Shown piece after piece: positions 7,979-15,212 of a stretch of DNA of 48,269 nucleotides (position 1 is the first letter of the stretch; each line of letters starts with the position of its first letter). Made by a program: the position numbers and the translations under genes. The DNA is taken from contig CAKSFM010000016.1 of assembly GCA_934454525.1 (NCBI GenBank), positions 1 through 48,269 of the forward strand, written 5' to 3'. This DNA comes from an uncultured Clostridia bacterium (GTDB taxonomy: Bacteria > Bacillota > Clostridia > UMGS1883). Below the pieces are notes generated by a model. It was not told the DNA's origin. It worked only from the letters and a program-made list of their open reading frames with translations, and searched no databases.

Positions 7979-9187
7979 TTATGCAGACTTCATCTGAAGA
8001 ACCTTGATAGCCTCCGGCAGTACGGTTTTACCGTCAAGTCTTTTGTAGGCAAGGAAACCGACCTGTCCGTTGCCGGCAAACAGTTCATTTAGCCTTTTGA
8101 ATGTGATGCCCTCACGGTCGCCGATCCAATAGTAGTTGATATTACCGAAGATTACGGTTTTTGCGCTTGCCTTAATTTCGGGAACAAAAGAAGAAGTAAA
8201 GTAGGGTCTGCCGAGGATTGTGTTTTCCTCGCCGTCCTTGATTCCCGGCTGCCACAAATACTGACCGTTTCCGTCCTTAAGCTTTCTGATTGCCTTTACC
8301 GTGGAATCGTTCAAAATCCAAACAGCATCCTTGCGGTATGGCTCTTTCAGCGAATGATAAAGGTCGATAAGTTCATCTGCCGTAATTGCCGTAGCGCTTG
8401 CAGAGGTAACACCGACTTCACCGCCGCCTGTGGTATTGAGAATACCGGTAGGTTTAAGAGTTCCGTTTCCGACAAGGAAAGCCTCTTCTTCTTTTTCGCC
8501 GATTCGTCTTGCAAATTCAGTAACAAAATACCCCTCAAGATCGAATGCGGAATCGTTTAAGAGTTCTTCCGACACCTTGATAATTGTGCCGACCTTGTGC
8601 GCGTCAAGCTGTGCCTGTCCGAAAGTTTCGTCACCCTCGGTATATGCGCCTTCTTCATCAATCCACGCAGCGCTGCCGTGCGATGCGACAACGGGAATTT
8701 TATGTGCGCCGCTTGATGTGGTGATTACATGAGCAAGCGGCCTTATAACCGTTGCTTCATTCATTGCCGTAACAAGCGTATGCTCAAACTCGTCCGGTAC
8801 AAGATATCCGCCTTCGGAGTCTGTGCCTTCCTGCAGTGCGTTGCGAAGCTCCGGAGCAGTTACACCCGCCTTTGAGCGGAGCTGATTCCAAAATGCCCTT
8901 TTGTATGTATCGGACGCTTTGCCTGTCTTTTCGTCCTCCGGTTTCGGTGTATCCGGTTTTTCCGTGATACGCTTGCTTGTTGGCATATTAAGCTCTGCGT
9001 CAAGCGCCTCTCTGCGTTCAAGCCTTGCGATTTCTTTTGAGTAATCCGCGATTTCATTCTCCATTTTGGTGTAAACGGCATCGTCCTCCGGGGAGAGCAT
9101 ACCGTTTTCGTTGGTGTGTGAGTCTAAAAATGCTTTAGCGGCATCCCAGGCTTTTGCTCTTTTGGTTCTCATTTCATTGATAGTCAT
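7979..9187 (-). CDS. HK97-fold major capsid protein
   Basis: 402 residues. Residues 1-110 form a charged, coiled-coil delta/scaffold domain rich in Glu and Lys, followed by the mature capsid starting near TEGTDSEGGYLVPDEFEHTL. That GGYLVP segment is the hallmark start of the HK97 capsid fold. The WIDEEGAYTEGDETFGQ segment, NESTVKAIRKLKD-like core and C-terminal ITFKRLNELFAGNGQVGFLA are also family features. The upstream ClpP-like gene would remove the scaffold domain. Confidence 0.95.
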   Translation of the reverse strand: MTINEMRTKRAKAWDAAKAFLDSHTNENGMLSPEDDAVYTKMENEIADYSKEIARLERREALDAELNMPTSKRITEKPDTPKPEDEKTGKASDTYKRAFWNQLRSKAGVTAPELRNALQEGTDSEGGYLVPDEFEHTLVTAMNEATVIRPLAHVITTSSGAHKIPVVASHGSAAWIDEEGAYTEGDETFGQAQLDAHKVGTIIKVSEELLNDSAFDLEGYFVTEFARRIGEKEEEAFLVGNGTLKPTGILNTTGGGEVGVTSASATAITADELIDLYHSLKEPYRKDAVWILNDSTVKAIRKLKDGNGQYLWQPGIKDGEENTILGRPYFTSSFVPEIKASAKTVIFGNINYYWIGDREGITFKRLNELFAGNGQVGFLAYKRLDGKTVLPEAIKVLQMKSA

Positions 9188-9206
9188 AAATAAATCCTCC
9201 TCAAAA

Positions 9207-10043
9207 TTAGTATTTCATTAAATTAAGCCGTTCCATCAGTACGGCAGCACTGCGGCCTTGTTTTACGGGTTCTTTTGGTTTTTCAAAATGCTTATTGATT
9301 TTTTGGATCAAGTCCAAATCCGACTTCTGCCTTGAAAACAGCATAGGTTCAGACACTTTATTTTGGCTTTTACCGGTTTGCGGTTCCGCCTTCTTTTTAT
9401 TGTCTTTTTCGTCCTCATCTTGTTCAGGTTCGGTTTCCGGTTCACCGTCCGTCTTATCATCATCCTCGGTTTTCTCATCTTCTTTATCCGAATCACGATA
9501 CAAAATGCCATCTGCAAAGCCGAGGTCTACGGCCGTTACCGCATTCATCCAGGTTTCATCATCCATGAGATGTGAAAGTTTCGCACGCGTAAGTCCCGTT
9601 TTCAGTTCATAAGCGTTAATGATGCTGTCTTTGACCTCATCAAGCATTGTTGCCGCCTTTTGCATATCGTCCGCATTTCCGATTGCCGCAGTCATCGGAT
9701 TGTGAATCATCATCATCGACACCGGTGACATTAAAACTTCGTCACCTGCCATTGCAATGAGTGATGCCGCACTTGCGGCTATGCCGTCAATTTTGATTGT
9801 GATATTGCCGGGATATTCTTTCAGCATATTGTAAATCTGTGCTGCGGCAACACAATCTCCGCCCGGCGAGTTGAGCCACACGGTTACATCACCGCTTTCC
9901 GCATAAAGGTCATTTTTGAATAACTGCGGTGTGACATCATCGTCATACCAGCTCTCGTCTGCGATTGTTCCGTTCAGAAACAGCGTCCTGCCGTTCTCCT
10001 TCGGCTTGTCCGTTTGGTTCGTCCAGTTCCAAAACTTCTTCAT
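9207..10043 (-). CDS. ClpP-like prohead protease
   Basis: 278 residues from the ATG at 10043, preceded by AGGAGG at 12 bp; the frame opens further upstream at 10088 inside the portal gene. ClpP-type serine protease domain at residues 15-170, with Ser in IAASAAS and His in MMMIHNPMT. The acidic C-terminal half (about 170-250, nearly all Asp/Glu/Lys) suggests an internal scaffold fused to the protease, as in many HK97-type phages. It processes capsid and itself during head maturation. It overlaps the 3' end of the portal gene by about 100 bp, which is unusually long. Confidence 0.88.
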   Translation of the reverse strand: MKKFWNWTNQTDKPKENGRTLFLNGTIADESWYDDDVTPQLFKNDLYAESGDVTVWLNSPGGDCVAAAQIYNMLKEYPGNITIKIDGIAASAASLIAMAGDEVLMSPVSMMMIHNPMTAAIGNADDMQKAATMLDEVKDSIINAYELKTGLTRAKLSHLMDDETWMNAVTAVDLGFADGILYRDSDKEDEKTEDDDKTDGEPETEPEQDEDEKDNKKKAEPQTGKSQNKVSEPMLFSRQKSDLDLIQKINKHFEKPKEPVKQGRSAAVLMERLNLMKY

Positions 10044-11310
10044 CTTTGTTTTCATCCTCCTTCTGCATACCTTCATCAAAGTACGCATTATGTTTCGTTA
10101 TGTTATCGAGCGGCAGCATATTTCCGTTTACCAGATACAAGTCGCCACCGTCCTCTTTTGGAATACGGTCAAGATTTTCAAGTTCCCGTATATCGTTAGC
10201 GCTCATCCAGCCGTTCTGCCTTGCCGTTGCATAGCCGTTCATTCGGCTTTGATAATCACCGCGCAAGAGTCCGTCCACATTAAATTTCACAAAATACTCT
10301 TTTTTCTCAGCGGGCAGAAGAAGGGAACGCACCATTGACTGCTCCCATCTCGACACCCACGGGTCAAGCGTGTATTTAACAAATTCAAGTGACTGTTGCT
10401 CTATATTGGAAAAGCTCGATTTTTCAAGGTCACCGACCATATGCGGCGGCACTCTGAAAATTCGAGCTATTTCGTTAATCTGAAATTTTCGTGTTTCAAG
10501 AAACTGAGCCTCGTTCGGGGATATTCCGATCGGAGTATATTTCATGCCTTCTTCCAAAACGGCAATGCGGTGCGAGTTTTGTGTCCCCATAAATGATTGG
10601 TTCCAGCTGTCACGGATTTTCTGCGGTTCCTTTACCGTGCCGGGATGTTCCAAAACACCGCCGGGAGCAGCTCCGTTCGAGAAAAACCTTGCACCGTATT
10701 CCTCACAGGCAATCGCCATACCGATTGAGTTTTTTGCCATTGCAATGGGTGAATATCCGACAAGTCCGTCAAAACCGAGTCCGGGTATATGCAAAACATC
10801 GGACGGCGGGAGTATAACGGTTGAGTTCGGCATAGTCGGCGCTTCATCGGTGGATTTCATGTATTTGTAGTAAAGGTGTCCGTCCGAATCACGGTCAACG
10901 GTCATTTTGTTGGGCATAAGCGGATAGAGCGCTATCACTTCGCCTTTGCCGTTTCGGATAATCTGTGCATAAGCATTTCCCCATAACAAAAGATGAGTCA
11001 TAAGCGTTTCACGAAACACAAATGAACTCATCTCGGGGTTCGGCTCATCATGCAAAAGTAAGTACAGCGGATGGTCTACGGCTTTTTCCTTGCCGCCGTC
11101 CTCTTTGTATCGGTATAGGTGCAGCGGAAGTCCCGCAATCGCCTCCGACAGAATACGAACGCAAGCATATACCGCCGTCATCTGCATGGCACTTCGCTCA
11201 GTTACCGTTTTGCCGGAAGTCGTTCCTCCGAAGAAGAAACTGTAACCCGAGCCTGCGGTTCTGTTTTGAGGTTTATCCCTTAAACGGAATAGTCCTTGTA
11301 AAATACCCAT
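9943..11310 (-). CDS. Phage portal protein (HK97 family)
   Basis: 455 residues, usual for HK97-type portals. Signature segments: AVYACVRILSEAIAGLPLHL, HLLLWGNAYAQIIRNGKGEV, FSNIEQQSLEFVKYTLDPWV. Forms the dodecameric ring at one capsid vertex through which TerL pumps DNA. The C-terminal 40 residues are acidic and are encoded by DNA also used for the protease start region in another frame. The ribosome site AGGAG precedes the ATG and the gene starts 13 bp after terL. Confidence 0.94.
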   Translation of the reverse strand: MGILQGLFRLRDKPQNRTAGSGYSFFFGGTTSGKTVTERSAMQMTAVYACVRILSEAIAGLPLHLYRYKEDGGKEKAVDHPLYLLLHDEPNPEMSSFVFRETLMTHLLLWGNAYAQIIRNGKGEVIALYPLMPNKMTVDRDSDGHLYYKYMKSTDEAPTMPNSTVILPPSDVLHIPGLGFDGLVGYSPIAMAKNSIGMAIACEEYGARFFSNGAAPGGVLEHPGTVKEPQKIRDSWNQSFMGTQNSHRIAVLEEGMKYTPIGISPNEAQFLETRKFQINEIARIFRVPPHMVGDLEKSSFSNIEQQSLEFVKYTLDPWVSRWEQSMVRSLLLPAEKKEYFVKFNVDGLLRGDYQSRMNGYATARQNGWMSANDIRELENLDRIPKEDGGDLYLVNGNMLPLDNITKHNAYFDEGMQKEDENKDEEVLELDEPNGQAEGERQDAVSERNNRRRELV

Positions 11311-11323
11311 ATTACATCAACTC

Positions 11324-12934
11324 CTATATAAACAAAATCCCACGTTCATCATATACACTCTCGCTCATATCATTTCCGCAGCGTATTGCCCGGTCAAGCG
11401 CCATAACAGCTGCAACGGCTCCGTCAATCTTCTCGGTGGACTTTTCCTTGTCCGGCTTAATGTTTCCCGCCGGGTCTGTACGAACATAAATATTATCCAT
11501 CATCCAACGAAGAACCGGGTGTCCGCTGTGGGCAATGCGTTCTTCAAGCACAAGTTTCATCAGTTCCTTTGTAGGCGGTGACATATCCTTAAAACCTTGT
11601 CCGAACGGGACTACCGTAAATCCCATGCCCTCAAGATTCTGCACCATCTGCACCGCACCCCAACGGTCGAATGCAATTTCACGAATGTTATATTTTTCGC
11701 CCAAGCGTTCAATAAACTTTTCAATATATCCATAGTGAACAACATTGCCCTCGGTGGTTTTAAGCTTGCCTTGACGCTCCCAGACATCATACGGTACATG
11801 GTCACGCCGCACACGCAGTTCAAGGTTATCTTCCGGTATCCAAAAGTACGGAAGAACTATATATTTGTCCGTTTCATCAAGCGGCGGAAACACAAGCACA
11901 AATGCCGTAATATCTGTTGTGCTTGATAAATCCAAACCGCCGTAGCAGACTCTGCCGATAAGTTCATCTTCGTTTACGGCAAAGGAGCATTTATCCCATC
12001 TGTCCATCGGCATCCATCGCACCGATTGCTTTACCCATTGGTTAAGCCTTAACTGTCTGAAACTGTTTTCTTCAGCCGGGTTCTGCTTTGCCGACTCACA
12101 CGCAGCCTTAACCTTATCAACACCCACCGTAATACCGAGTGACGGATTTGCTTTCTTCCACACCTTTGGGTCAGTCCAGTCATCCGATTCCTCTGCGCCG
12201 TATATGACAGGATAGAATGTCGGGTCAATTTTTCTGCCCTCTAATATATCCTTTGCCTTTTGGTGCGTTTCATAACATATCGAATGTGTATCTGTACCGG
12301 CTGTTGTGATCAGAAAGTATAACGGCTGCATTCGTGCATCACCGGAGCCTTTTGTCATAACATCAAACAGCTTTCTGTTCGGTTGTGTGTGCAACTCATC
12401 AAACACCACTCCGTGAATGTTAAATCCGTGCTTTGAATATGCTTCGGCAGACAGCACTTGATAAAAGCTGTTTGTGGGTGTGTATACTATCCGCTTAGTT
12501 GCGGTAAGTATTTTTACCCGTTTTGAAAGCGCCGGACACATACGAACCATGTCGGCGGCAACCTCAAACACAATGGACGCTTGCTGTCGGTCTGCGGCAC
12601 AGCCGTAAACCTCGGCTCGTTCCTCACCGTCACCACAGGTTAAAAGCAGCGCAACAGCGGCGGCAAGTTCGGATTTACCCATTTTCTTTGGAATTTCTAT
12701 GTATGCGGTGTTAAACTGCCGATATCCGTTCGGCTTTAATGTTCCAAATATATCACGGATAATTTGCTCTTGCCAGTCGATGAGTTCAAACGGCTTTCCC
12801 GCCCATGTACCTTTTGTGTGGCAAAGGCTCTCAATAAACATAACCGCATAATCGGCAGAGTCTTTATCATATACCGATGTTTTTGCCTTGAATTTTGTAG
12901 GCTTGTATTTTTTCAGTTTTCGTATTGTTCTCAC
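11324..12934 (-). CDS. terL: Phage terminase large subunit
   Basis: About 536 residues if started at the GTG at 12934; the frame is open to an ATG at 13003, but that start lies upstream of a terminator hairpin and adds residues not typical of the family. ATPase half: Walker A-like IPKKMGKSE and Walker B GVVFDELHT, plus the coupling motif ITTAGTDTHS. Nuclease half: GLDLSSTTDITAFVLV and FDRWGAVQMVQNLEGMGF. This is the Terminase_1 group found with P27-type small subunits. Unusually, the small subunit is 6.3 kb upstream with methylase and accessory genes in between. Confidence 0.93.
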   Translation of the reverse strand: MRTIRKLKKYKPTKFKAKTSVYDKDSADYAVMFIESLCHTKGTWAGKPFELIDWQEQIIRDIFGTLKPNGYRQFNTAYIEIPKKMGKSELAAAVALLLTCGDGEERAEVYGCAADRQQASIVFEVAADMVRMCPALSKRVKILTATKRIVYTPTNSFYQVLSAEAYSKHGFNIHGVVFDELHTQPNRKLFDVMTKGSGDARMQPLYFLITTAGTDTHSICYETHQKAKDILEGRKIDPTFYPVIYGAEESDDWTDPKVWKKANPSLGITVGVDKVKAACESAKQNPAEENSFRQLRLNQWVKQSVRWMPMDRWDKCSFAVNEDELIGRVCYGGLDLSSTTDITAFVLVFPPLDETDKYIVLPYFWIPEDNLELRVRRDHVPYDVWERQGKLKTTEGNVVHYGYIEKFIERLGEKYNIREIAFDRWGAVQMVQNLEGMGFTVVPFGQGFKDMSPPTKELMKLVLEERIAHSGHPVLRWMMDNIYVRTDPAGNIKPDKEKSTEKIDGAVAAVMALDRAIRCGNDMSESVYDERGILFI

Positions 12935-12942
12935 CTCCGTGC

Positions 12943-12970
12943 ATAAAAATAAGCCGCACGAATGCGACTT
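12943..12970 (-). terminator. Intrinsic terminator hairpin upstream of terL
   Basis: Minus strand: AAGTCGCA, tetraloop TTCG, TGCGGCTT, then ATTTTT. The stem is 8 bp with one G-T pair and a stable UUCG-type loop. It lies between the DUF7678 gene and the terL ribosome site (GGAGG at about 12935), so terL and the structural genes either rely on read-through/antitermination or have another promoter. Confidence 0.75.
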
Positions 12971-13027
12971 CAAATTTATATAGAGAGAAACAGAACCTTT
13001 CACGGCTCCGTTTCAATATTGTTCTGT

Positions 13028-13252
13028 TTAGTTATCGCTCTTAAGAATTATCGCAAGTGCAGTTTCGGTATTCTTGTCTATCGGTTCAATATCCTCACCG
13101 CGGTCATAGTTATAAACCTCTCTGCCGCCGCGTTTAATCGTAAGCTTTGAAATCCGTCCTCCGTTAATTCCAAATTCAGAACCCTCTTCATATTGTTTCA
13201 TCCAATAATGAAAAATCTCTCCGTTTACGCTGACTGTTCCTTCATTCCACAT
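13028..13252 (-). CDS. DUF7678-like small phage protein
   Basis: 74 residues from MWNEGTVSVNG, chosen because AAGGAG sits 9 bp upstream of that ATG; the frame opens 16 codons earlier. The core GGRISKLTIKRGGREVYNYD followed by RGEDIEPIDK matches a small domain seen repeatedly in Clostridia phages and conjugative elements (recalled as DUF7678). Function unknown. It overlaps none of its neighbours and is followed by an imperfect inverted repeat AACAGAAC/GTTCTGTT at 12988-13028. Confidence 0.65.
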   Translation of the reverse strand: MWNEGTVSVNGEIFHYWMKQYEEGSEFGINGGRISKLTIKRGGREVYNYDRGEDIEPIDKNTETALAIILKSDN

Positions 13253-13265
13253 AATGCAAGACTCC

Positions 13266-13445
13266 TTATCTGTTTTTCTTTCCAAGTTCGTATGCCGCAA
13301 CGAGGGCGTCCTTTAACCCCCAAACCGAAATCTCGAAGAAATCTTCTTCATCACTGAAGTGCTGTTCAAGGTCTGATCTGTTTTCCATTGATATAATGTT
13401 CTCCTGTGCTATTTTTACGATTTGATTCAATTCTTTCTTTGTCAT
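13266..13445 (-). CDS. Small phage protein, DUF6900-like
   Basis: 59 residues: opens MTKKELNQIVKIAQENIISM and ends ALVAAYELGKKNR. All-helical, acidic centre (FSDEEDFFEI), resembling DUF6900-type proteins common in Clostridia phages and plasmids. The ATG is preceded by AAGGGGCATCAAGCC, a weak ribosome site. Function unknown. A 9-bp perfect palindrome lies about 80 bp upstream. Confidence 0.6.
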   Translation of the reverse strand: MTKKELNQIVKIAQENIISMENRSDLEQHFSDEEDFFEISVWGLKDALVAAYELGKKNR

Positions 13446-13522
13446 GGCTTGATGCCCCTTTCGTTTTTGTTATACACATATTAACTCTAAAAGGAGATTA
13501 TATCAATACCATTATCCACCAG

Positions 13523-13548
13523 AGATACACACATATATTTGTGTATCT
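13523..13548. repeat. Palindromic element, copy 1
   Basis: Perfect 9-bp inverted repeat AGATACACA / TGTGTATCT around an 8-nt AT centre. It lies upstream of the DUF6900-like gene. A 24/26 identical copy is at 13793-13818. A half-copy (TATACACATATT) is also present near 13471-13485. Confidence 0.7.
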
Positions 13549-13557
13549 ATAATCATA

Positions 13558-13758
13558 TTATGAACTCATATTTCCGTGAATTGCTCTTAAAATTTTATCC
13601 TGTTCTGTGGTGTCAATGCCGATACTTTCAAGCGCCTCGCGTGTGCCGCAGTCCGGGCAGATTGGAGTTTTACCGTCTGTCCTTGAAATTGCCGGTCTGT
13701 CCGTGTATACTTTTCCGCACCTGGGGCATACGGCTGTTCTTGTCATTGTTTCTTTCAT
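13558..13758 (-). CDS. Small zinc-ribbon protein
   Basis: 66 residues from the ATG at 13758, preceded by AAAGGA at 9 bp; the frame opens at 13800. Two Cys pairs, CPRCGKVY and CPDCGTRE, 22 residues apart form a zinc ribbon, followed by a short helical tail (TTEQDKILRAIHG). Such proteins occur widely in Clostridia prophages, with unknown role; nucleic-acid binding is plausible. It is flanked on both sides by the same palindromic element. Confidence 0.65.
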   Translation of the reverse strand: MKETMTRTAVCPRCGKVYTDRPAISRTDGKTPICPDCGTREALESIGIDTTEQDKILRAIHGNMSS

Positions 13759-13792
13759 TTCAAACATTCCTTTCTGCTCCGTTCGTACCCAA

Positions 13793-13818
13793 AGATACAC
13801 ACATATAATTGTGTATAT
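13793..13818. repeat. Palindromic element, copy 2
   Basis: AGATACACA (13793-13801), 8-nt AT centre, TGTGTATAT (13810-13818): one mismatch in the palindrome, 24 of 26 positions identical to the copy at 13523-13548. It covers the region just upstream of the zinc-ribbon gene on the minus strand. Confidence 0.7.
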
Positions 13819-13825
13819 GTGCTAC

Positions 13826-14491
13826 TTATTCTATTGTGTCAACACAGGTTTTTTCGCCGCTTATGAGCATAGCATAAATGTTGTAATAACGCTGATGTTC
13901 ACTGCCCTCGCTTGCCGCCATAGCCTGTGAAAAGAATTTGATTGCATCATCACGGCTGTCCCATATTTGTTCTTTTCCATAGCATACTGTTTTAACCGAA
14001 TCAAGCTTTTTTATAACATCCTCGCCATAGACAACAATTAAGCCGCAGCCGTTATCCCAATCGATTAGCAGACTTCCGATATCGTCAACGCCCTTAACGG
14101 TGCCTTTTGTGCCGACAGGCGGCGCTTGTTTATCATCCATTTTCACAAGCTCCACACGAGCGCCGATGGGGTATAGCTTTTTAATTTCATCAATCAGCAT
14201 ATTTTTCTTGCCTTCCTTATCGGTGATCCATTTGCCGTTTTTCCACCCATCCAAAAATATAACCGCATCGGAAAAACCCGTGCGGTAATAATGGTCGACT
14301 GTTTCGCCGTCAAGCAGTGCATATGCGTTTTCGCATCTGTTTAACAGCTTTTTCTGCTCATCGGAGAGTGTTTTTCTTAAATTATCCATACAGGACTTAA
14401 ATTTCATATATGCGTCTTGGAGTTCTGTCGGCTCGGATTTACCGTGCAGATTCAGCCGTCCCAAAACAAATTTACTGATTTCCTCATTCAT
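13826..14491 (-). CDS. Multidomain accessory protein with central DUF4314 domain
   Basis: 221 residues in three parts. Residues 1-100 are helical and resemble DUF6809 (GKSEPTELQDAYMKFKSCMD). Residues about 103-160 are a DUF4314-type beta barrel (YPIGARVELVKMDDKQAPPV then GTKGTVKGVDDIGSLLIDWD). Residues 165-221 carry the WDSRDDAIKFFSQAMAASEG then SEHQRYYNIYAML segment common in Clostridia mobile elements. No enzymatic motif is visible. Such proteins are frequent cargo between terS and terL or near conjugation genes. Confidence 0.7.
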   Translation of the reverse strand: MNEEISKFVLGRLNLHGKSEPTELQDAYMKFKSCMDNLRKTLSDEQKKLLNRCENAYALLDGETVDHYYRTGFSDAVIFLDGWKNGKWITDKEGKKNMLIDEIKKLYPIGARVELVKMDDKQAPPVGTKGTVKGVDDIGSLLIDWDNGCGLIVVYGEDVIKKLDSVKTVCYGKEQIWDSRDDAIKFFSQAMAASEGSEHQRYYNIYAMLISGEKTCVDTIE

Positions 14492-14574
14492 AATATCGTA
14501 CCGCCTTTCTTTTGGTTAAGTACATATATTACTCAAATTCGAGGAAATATCAAGTCCTTTTTGCAATACAAATA

Positions 14575-14928
14575 TTATTCTGCCATTTGCACAAAATCCG
14601 GCGCCAAATATATTTTTATCGGTATATTTCTGCGGTGACAGTTGTCTATTACAAATTTTGTGCCCCTTGATTTTCCGTCCCAAAATGCAAGCACAATATC
14701 TGCGTTTTCGATTATTGTAATATTTCTTTTAAGCGGTGCGCCCCGACCAAAGCGTTCATAGTCCGGCAAAAACTCCGTTAACTTTAGTCCGTTACGGTTT
14801 GCATATTCTTTTGCAACGGTATCAACACCTCTTGCGCCGCCGGATACAATCTCTGTTGTACCAACCGGAATGAACCTCGACAAATCCACATTTGTTATAT
14901 TTCTTGAACCGATTATAGCTGTTTTCAT
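14575..14928 (-). CDS. SLOG-fold protein, DUF2493/YspA-like
   Basis: 117 residues. MKTAIIGSRNI, the glycine-rich VSGGARGVDTVAKEYA loop and DIVLAFWDGKSRGTKFVID are the core of the DUF2493/YspA branch of the SLOG superfamily, which binds nucleotides or nucleotide-derived ligands. Stand-alone copies are common in phages with unclear roles. GAGGTAATTTT precedes the ATG. The upstream region (14929-15030) separates it from a divergently transcribed repressor gene. Confidence 0.85.
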   Translation of the reverse strand: MKTAIIGSRNITNVDLSRFIPVGTTEIVSGGARGVDTVAKEYANRNGLKLTEFLPDYERFGRGAPLKRNITIIENADIVLAFWDGKSRGTKFVIDNCHRRNIPIKIYLAPDFVQMAE

Positions 14929-15000
14929 AAAATTACCTCATTTTCTATGCGTCAAAACTTCGTCATTTCTGCATTTCATTATACTACAATGATATAATTT

Positions 15001-15027
15001 AGTCAATACTTAGTCAGAGGTGAGTCA
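15001..15027 (+). promoter_or_regulatory. Three AGTCA repeats with 11-bp period, candidate operator
   Basis: AGTCA occurs at 15001-15005, 15012-15016 and 15023-15027, all on the same strand with exact 11-bp spacing. They lie between a TATAAT-like hexamer (14992-14997) and the start codon of the ribbon-helix-helix gene at 15031, the last copy overlapping its ribosome-binding region. Helical phasing next to an Arc-like gene suggests autoregulation. Confidence 0.5.
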
Positions 15028-15030
15028 ATT

Positions 15031-15201
15031 ATGAAAGATAATCTTCCGCGTTACACGCTCAGAGTTTCTCAAGTTTTGCTTGATAAGCTTGCATATATTG
15101 CCGAATACGAAGGCAGAACCAAGAACAAAGAACTTGAACAGCTGATAAAAAAACGCATTGCCGAATTTGAATCGGAACACGGCACAATAGAAACTCACTA
15201 A
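15031..15201 (+). CDS. Arc-like ribbon-helix-helix DNA-binding protein
   Basis: 56 residues on the plus strand, opposite to its phage neighbours. The PRYTLRVSQVLLDKLAYIAE segment is a typical ribbon-helix-helix: a short strand (RYTLRVS), then two helices ending TKNKELEQLIKKRIAEFE. Arc/MetJ-type proteins bind as dimers to short repeats, which fits the three AGTCA repeats upstream. GAGGTGAG precedes the ATG. Its target may include the divergent DUF2493 operon or its own promoter. Confidence 0.75.
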   Translation: MKDNLPRYTLRVSQVLLDKLAYIAEYEGRTKNKELEQLIKKRIAEFESEHGTIETH

Positions 15202-15212
15202 ATACTTCGAAT

